Shown here piece by piece: positions 58,256-64,000 of a DNA stretch of 64,000 nt. The DNA lies in contig CM035151.1 of NCBI GenBank assembly GCA_020205615.1, positions 17,772,322 through 17,836,321 of the forward strand, read 5' to 3'. The stretch comes from Panax quinquefolius (taxonomy: Eukaryota; Streptophyta; Magnoliopsida; Apiales; Araliaceae). Position 1 is the first letter of the stretch. Each line of letters starts with the position of its first letter. The notes below the pieces were generated by a model. It did no database searches. It worked only from the letters and a program-made list of their open reading frames with translations, and was not told the origin of the DNA. Position numbers and translations under genes: made by a program.

Positions 58256-58268
58256 TGGCATCAGAGCC
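58256..58268 (+). other. Copia B primer-binding site, tRNA-iMet type
   Basis: TGGCATCAGAGCC starts two bases after the LTR end. It is the form expected to pair with tRNA-Met, with one C for T change. Confidence 0.88.
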
Positions 58269-58699
58269 AAACCTTTATGCGAATTATTAATTATTTTAAT
58301 TTGATATATATATATTGATATGTGTTTAGAATAATTTAATTGGGCATAATTTTGTTGTATTAAATTAAAAAAAAAAAAAAAAAGAAGGCGAATATTGGAT
58401 TCGGTAATTTAGAGATCACGTGATTTTATTATGTTGATATATAAAAGGTGCCGAATTTTTGCTTTTCCGGATATGTTTACTTGTTAACAGGATTATATAT
58501 ATCACATGTTTTTTTTGAAATTACCGAATTGTCAATAGGAAGTTACTGGGGAGCATGCAAAGCATTTTTTTATCACATGTTTTTTTGAAATTACCGAATT
58601 GTATTTAGACGTTTATTATATATATATATATATATAATTATATATATATATATATATATATACTATATATATATATTATTCTTAATTATTTTATAATTA

Positions 58700-58782
58700 A
58701 AATAAAATGTTTATTTTAATTTTAAAATAAAAGTTTATTTAATATTAAAATAAAAAGAGTTTATTTTAATTTTAAAATTGAA

Positions 58783-58813
<31 letters not shown>

Positions 58814-59425
58814 TTTTAATCTTAAAATAAAAGTTTATTTTAATTTTAAAATAAAAGGTTTATTTTAATCTTAAAATAAAAATGGTTTATTTTAATTTTA
58901 AAATTAGAATTTCATGCTAACTAATTAGAGTTGGAATTGGATTCCATGATAACTAATTGGAGTTGAAATTGGATTTTATTTTTCCTAAAATAATGGATTT
59001 TATTTGTGAATAGGGAAGTAAATCCATCTTTTCTTAAATAAAGGAGTTTGTTTAAATATGAAATAAGATTTCATATTATTCAAAATAAAGGAGTTTATTT
59101 GTGAATAGGAAAGAAAATCCGTGTTTCCTTAAATAAAAGAGTTTATTTAAATATGAAATAAGATTTCATATTATTCAAAATAAAGGAGTTTATTTGTGAA
59201 TAGGAAAGATAATCCGTTTTTCCTTTAATAATTTAATATTTTTTATACATGGAATTGGATTCCATAATTAATTAAAATAAAGGAGTTTATTTTGATTAAA
59301 GATTTTGATTAAAATAAAATAGTTTATTTTATTCAAAATTGGATAAATTAAAATAAAATAGTTTTATTTTGATTTAAATTTGGATTAAAATAAAGGAGTT
59401 TATTTTAATTTAAAATTAGATTTTA
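58700..59425 (+). repeat. Tandem AAATAAA-loop-TTTATTT hairpin units in copia B leader
   Basis: Same unit as at 47772-48520, about fifteen copies, with GTGAATAGGAAAGAAAATC spacers. Confidence 0.85.
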
Positions 59426-59644
59426 TACTAACTAAATTTGTCCATTAAATGATATCAATATATATATTAAATGTTTATTATTCATAAGATGAATGTTATT
59501 TATTGATGCGTATGGTGATGTGTATGATAATAAATGGGATTGATTATGGATTATTGATTGACCAATGCGATTGGATTTTATTTTAGTTGGATGCATGAAT
59601 GTATGGGTTTTATTAAGCGGGTGCTGCGTCTGAGAAATTTTTTA

Positions 59645-60470
59645 CAATGTCTAAAATTACTATCATCATGAAGCATATTAGATGCTAAATTAACCATCTT
59701 AGAATTAAATGGATTGGTTAAGGAATTTGAGAATAGTTCTCATGGGTGAAAAAGCTATCTTATGTCATAATCGCCTATCCTCGCGATGGTTGCGACAATG
59801 CCTTTGAGGAAGAGATTGCTACTTTTAGAAAGTGGCAAGATGATGCATGATTAGCTCAATGCATCATGCTCGTATCCGTGAGTAACGAGCTTGACGTCGA
59901 AGATGAAACTATGGATTCTCTTATATTCACGCACATCAAGTAGTTGATGGTGAGAAAAGTAGGACTAATAGATATCGAGATATCTAAGGAGCTCTTCCGA
60001 TCTAGAATGGCCGATGGCACTATAAGTCTGAATAAAAGTCCTAAACATTATCAATTTGATTGATCGATTAGACAACTTGGTTTTGTCATGGATGGAAAGT
60101 TGAGCCAAGATTTGATCTTGCACTCACTCCGGACTCCTTTCACAATTGTTGTGAATTTTTCATATAAACAAGCTAGATATCAACTTGATTTGATTTGCTT
60201 AACATGTTGAAAAATAAATGTTGAGAGTCACTTTCCAACCAAGAAAGACCATGTCTTACAAGTAGGGCCAAAGGATCTTACGAAAAGAAAAGCGATTCAA
60301 AGAAGGTATATAGAAAGGCATAAACAAAGGATAATAAGAAGAAAAAGCGTCACGGATAGCAAAGGAGTTTGCTTCCATTGCAATAAGCTTTGGACCTTGG
60401 TAAGAAAGCTGCGAGAAGCATCTTGCAGAGGCTAACCAAAGAAGCTTAGTGAAGTTTGGTTCTAATCTGA
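59645..60470 (+). pseudogene. gag: Copia B gag remnant
   Basis: Starts near the MSKIT-like text and follows the copy-A gag segment by segment (RMADGT, GKLSQDLILHSL-like, LNMLKN-, VESHFPTKK-like), ending with VCFHCNK of the zinc knuckle; the rest of the knuckle is broken at a CTTTGGACC site. Frameshifts are at different positions from copy A in many places. Confidence 0.78.
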
Positions 60471-60479
60471 TTTGTGTTC

Positions 60480-61450
60480 ATGATTGAAATAAATTTTCTT
60501 TAAGTCGAGGTTCTACTTGGGTATTGGATACCGAGCTTTGGTTATCATAAATATAGATTTATGAAGGGACCAAGCGAAGTAGAAAGTTAAACAAAGATAA
60601 GTAATCTATGTGTGGAAAATGAAGCAAAGGTTGCTACATTAGCCATAGAAACTTATAGTTTAGCAATGCCTACAGGCAAGTCTATTAAGTCGATAAGTTG
60701 TTATTGTATTCCGGTTCTCGTTGGAAACATTATTTCCATTTTATTGTTGGATGATGACATCTTTGGTATTATATTTAAGAACAATTGTTGTTCTATTTAT
60801 AATAATAATGTTTTGTATAGAAGGCTGAAATATTACTTAATGGATTTTATATACTTGACTTACGTGAAAATAATTTTGCATATTGAATAAACTAGTATAA
60901 GAAAAGGAGATGATCATTCAAAGAGTTGAATGTGTGTATTTCTTGAAATACAAGTGTGAATTATTTGAAAGGTTCAAAGAATTCATAAATGAAACAAATT
61001 GGCAAAGTATTAAGATTCTTTGATTAGATCGAGGAATAAATACTTGTGCTGATAAGTTTCTAGATCATCTCAAATGGTTTTCTCATAATGGACGCCTCTT
61101 GATACACTGATAATTGATTGATGTATCTAAAAGGAAAAATTGTACCTTGTTGGACATGAGTACGGTCCATAATGATTTTCTGAGCATTCCGGTATCTTTT
61201 TCTAGGATTATGTCCTAGAAATGGCTACATATCTCTGAAAAGGTAACCTCAAAATCCGCCCCAAGACTCCATAAAAGTTATGGACGGGGAGGATTCTAAT
61301 CTTAAGTATGTTAAGATAAGGGGTTGTCAACTTATGTGAAAAGGTTTGAAGGATAAGCTTGGAACAAGATTTGACATGTCTGATTTGTGGGACATCCTAA
61401 AGTAAGTTTAGGGTATATGTTCTATAATTCTACTTAGCAAAAAGGTGTTT
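60480..61450 (+). pseudogene. Copia B protease and partial integrase remnant
   Basis: Contains STWVLD near 60525, then NEAKVATLAIETYSLAMPTG and VLVGNIISILLLDDDIFGII in an open frame of 92 codons (60612-60890), ending YVKIILHIE. It then passes directly to VYFLKYKCELFERFKEF (60946 onward) with the same loss of pre-integrase, zinc finger and first Asp as in copia A. Further pieces KLGTRFDMSDLWDI-like lie near 61360-61400. Confidence 0.8.
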
Positions 61451-61639
61451 GTTCTGAAACACGCTTCTTCTTAAGATAAAGGTGTTTATCATTGAAGGGG
61501 CTAGTGGGAGGATAATAGATCTTGAAGATTTCAAGAACCACAAAACACTATAAGTCAAATAAGAGGAACACTGTAGATAGACTATTGTACCACTGGCCCA
61601 GAATCGTAAATCGAAATAGTCTTGAAGATACCTAGGAGG

Positions 61640-62625
61640 TATGGATTCATCATGGATGATGATGATGAGGTACGATCATAGAAGATGATGATCGAGTTAC
61701 ATCTGATGAGGTAAGAGTTCTAGTGTGTACAAAAGAATTGGATGGGGAAGCCGGCTAGTGACATTCCTAATATTATATGTTGATATACTACGGATAAGGA
61801 ATGACATACTAATGCTACAATCGATAATGATAAAGTTGTCTAAACATTCCTCCATGAATGGTTTGAGAAGAGTATCTTAATTGGGGATATAAATCTATAT
61901 AGATGGATTTAAGAGGATGCTCGACTTAACCCAAGGAGCGTATATTCATTTGATGCTAAAGTCGTTTAGCATGGCAAACTCAAGAGATGTCTCATGTCGA
62001 TGAGCTATGGAGTGTATCTCTCTTAATAGTCCCCCACAGACTCGAAAAGAGAGGTCGCGTGAGTGACAATCATGTATGTAATGAAAATATACGAGACCTG
62101 ATGTTGATCAGTCATATTCTGGAGAAGTTCACTGTGAGTCAGTGAAAAACATCTTAAAGTTCTTAACCAACACTAAGGATGCGATCATACATGGTGGGTC
62201 TTAATTAAAAATAGAGGGCTTAACAGACTCAAGTTTTTCAGACAGACGAAGATGACAGAAAATCTACTTTAAGGTAAAGCGTTATCTTGAGCAGGTGGTG
62301 CGATTGAATTGGAAAGGTTCCAAGCAATGAAAGAGTTCTTTGGTATAGTGATAAAGACAAAGTATATAGCTATAAATGAAGCTGCAAGTTGATTGTTTGG
62401 ATTAAAAGTTCATTCTGAACTAAGAATAGTTCTAAGTCTCATCTTGGATCTAAACATGTGTTGTGGCACTTTCATTTGATTATTAGAATCATTGAAGATG
62501 GGAATCACTATAGAGATAGTGGACTCTCATTAACAACATTACATATCCATTAACTAAAGCTTATCCAACAACGGGATAATCGTCACTTAGAGAAGAAGAG
62601 TATAAGATCTGATGGCGATTGGCTT
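61640..62625 (+). pseudogene. Copia B partial reverse transcriptase and RNase H remnant
   Basis: The acidic DDDDEV-like stretch (61655-61690) is followed by a shorter join into RT (VYKRI..., 61735) than in copia A, by about 85 bases, then the same blocks: LILYVDILR-like (61770), MKG-LRRVS-like (61860), FSMANSRDVS (61970), the RNase H part and the ending DGDWL (62610). The first RT half is absent. Confidence 0.72.
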
Positions 62626-62631
62626 TAGTGC

Positions 62632-62644
62632 GCAAGTGGGAGAT
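62632..62644 (+). other. Copia B polypurine tract
   Basis: GCAAGTGGGAGAT directly before TGAAAGTAATATG at 62645. Confidence 0.85.
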
Positions 62645-64000
62645 TGAAAGTAATATGCACACACAAGCCGATCATGTTTGATGATAAAGCATATACTTTG
62701 TAACAATCTTATTTTATTTATTAATAAAAAGTATTAATTTATTAAAGGCTTTTAATTATCTACATGATGTTGTTTTATAATATGTTATAAACCCGTAGTT
62801 TTAAGCAATGCTTTTAGAATAATGATGATGATTATTCTAATGAGATCTAAATTCTTAGAAAGCTTAAAACTAAAATAGTTCCCAATCATTGGATTACTAA
62901 ATTGGGGATTAGTGAATCCGGATAGATTGGTACATCGTTAACTCGCTTCATTGGATGAGGATGATTGATCTCATGATCATTTGTGTGGAGACACTAAAGC
63001 AAGTATGTAGGTGCTTATTAGAGAATAAGTTCTTTGAGCGTGGCTCGCTAAGGAATACCTAATGGAGTTTTATTTGCTGTCGATAGGAATTCTGTAGTGA
63101 TAGTAGTCTGAAGTAATCCTTGGACTTGAGATCATCATAGTATCTTGTGTATGATGAGTTATACTTTGACTTATTCCTTAAGACCCTTAGGGTATATCAA
63201 AGGTATGCTTGGGTATAATAAGTTATACGTAGAGATAATGTATAATCGATAAAGAATCTACCACTTCTAATAAAAAAGAGAAATGTCCTATGTGATTCGA
63301 TAAATGACAACCCAAGTAGTCCTTGTTGGCGGAGAATGAAATTAGAAAGGAGTTTCTAATTTGCATTATTTGGAGTTGTGCATTTAAGAGTCGAAAATAC
63401 ATATAATTAAATAAAATAAGACTTGTGGTAATTCCATGTCTTATATTTAATTGGGACATTGTATGGTGGAAGGATTGAATTATGCGGTAACTATTTACTC
63501 AAAGGTTCTTTAATGATTAATGTTGAAATCTATATTATACGAAAAGTCGTTGATGTTAGGGAGGCTTATCCCTATTGTAGAATAAATATTATTTAAATAA
63601 ATTAATTATTTAATTTATTTATTTAAATAAGATTAGAATTATTCTAATTGATTTATTCACAAATAGGTTTAATATGGAGAACCTAAAGGGTCACACCATA
63701 AAAGGAAGAATAATTATTTAAGAAGTTAATGGCATAATCGTAATAATATGTTATGTATATTTAATTTAATCTATGGTGATAGAATAAATTAAATAGCTTA
63801 ATATTATTATTTAATATTTTAGAAATATTAAATATAAATTAATAAGAGAGTCTTATTAATATTATTACAATTATTATTATTATTTTAATTTCTAAAAGAG
63901 TTTAGGAATTAATTTAATATAAGTACTCTCATTTATTCCTAATAAGATTAGGAAGCTTAATTAATTAAAAGAATTTAATTAATTAAATAAACTCAATTCC
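62645..64000 (+). mobile_element. Copia B 3' LTR, cut by window end
   Basis: Starts TGAAAGTAATATGCACACAC and is the first 1356 bases of the LTR, matching 56379 onward. The TATA box and right end lie outside the window. Confidence 0.9.

Larger units (their letters stand above)
56379..64000 (+). mobile_element. Copia B: second Ty1/copia copy, runs past window
   Basis: 5' LTR 56379-58254, primer site 58256, leader, gag, partial protease-integrase, partial RT-RNase H, polypurine tract and a 3' LTR from 62645 cut by the window end. Same family as copia A in the same orientation, with LTRs about 10 kb apart. Inserted in the MULE-3 transposase N-terminus; the 5 bases before it are TCTAT, and the expected right-hand duplicate would lie beyond 64000. 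Confidence 0.9.

Overview
The window looks like a repeat-rich stretch of a flowering-plant (probably eudicot) nuclear genome. It is AT-rich, has no intact host gene, and is built almost entirely from plant transposon families: Ty3/gypsy, Ty1/copia, CACTA, Mutator-like (MULE), hAT and Stowaway. The only recognisable host-type coding sequence is a decayed 5' piece of a ZFWD-type CCCH zinc-finger gene (minus strand, about 32.8-33.25 kb) and an unidentified short membrane-like reading frame near 30.6 kb. I could not name the species.

Layout. 1-2.5 kb: one LTR of a gypsy family related to the big element further on. 3.7-4.8 kb: a complete non-autonomous hAT element with an 8-bp target duplication. 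6.6-24.8 kb: a three-level nest, each level bounded by its own termini and target duplication: a small MULE (MULE-1, 6589-24762) split by a minus-strand gypsy element (8036-24426), whose integrase gene is split by a CACTA element (11677-18081). 24.8-36.7 kb: spacer with a second small MULE (MULE-2, 26720-28143) carrying a very long GGA-rich purine tract, several MITEs, microsatellites and the ZFWD relic. 36.7 kb to the window end: a large coding MULE (MULE-3) with the same terminal sequence. It has a plus-strand DUF1985/acidic linker/Ulp1-like protease gene and a minus-strand MURA-type transposase gene in three separated pieces. Two copia elements, A (about 45.37-54.73 kb) and B (56.38 kb to beyond the end), lie inside it.

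How the parts relate. The three MULEs share TIR ends and are packed with degenerate TTGGTTAC / GTAACCAA repeats, between the exons in MULE-3 and in the interior of MULE-1 and MULE-2. MULE-3 is the sort of element that could once have supplied transposase to the two small ones. The DUF1985-Ulp1 plus MURA pairing resembles what is known of Ulp1-bearing (Kaonashi/KI-type) MULEs.

Most notable observations. (1) An array of short hairpins in the gypsy LTRs with a conserved GGCCCGTAGTGCA-type loop and stems that change sequence while keeping pairing; I know of no named counterpart. (2) A large share of the differences I noticed between repeat copies are indels at CAG/CTG sites, suggesting systematic base-calling errors at methylated CHG cytosines; many frameshifts called here may be artefacts. 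(3) Both copia copies share the same internal deletion and so appear to belong to a deleted, non-autonomous lineage.
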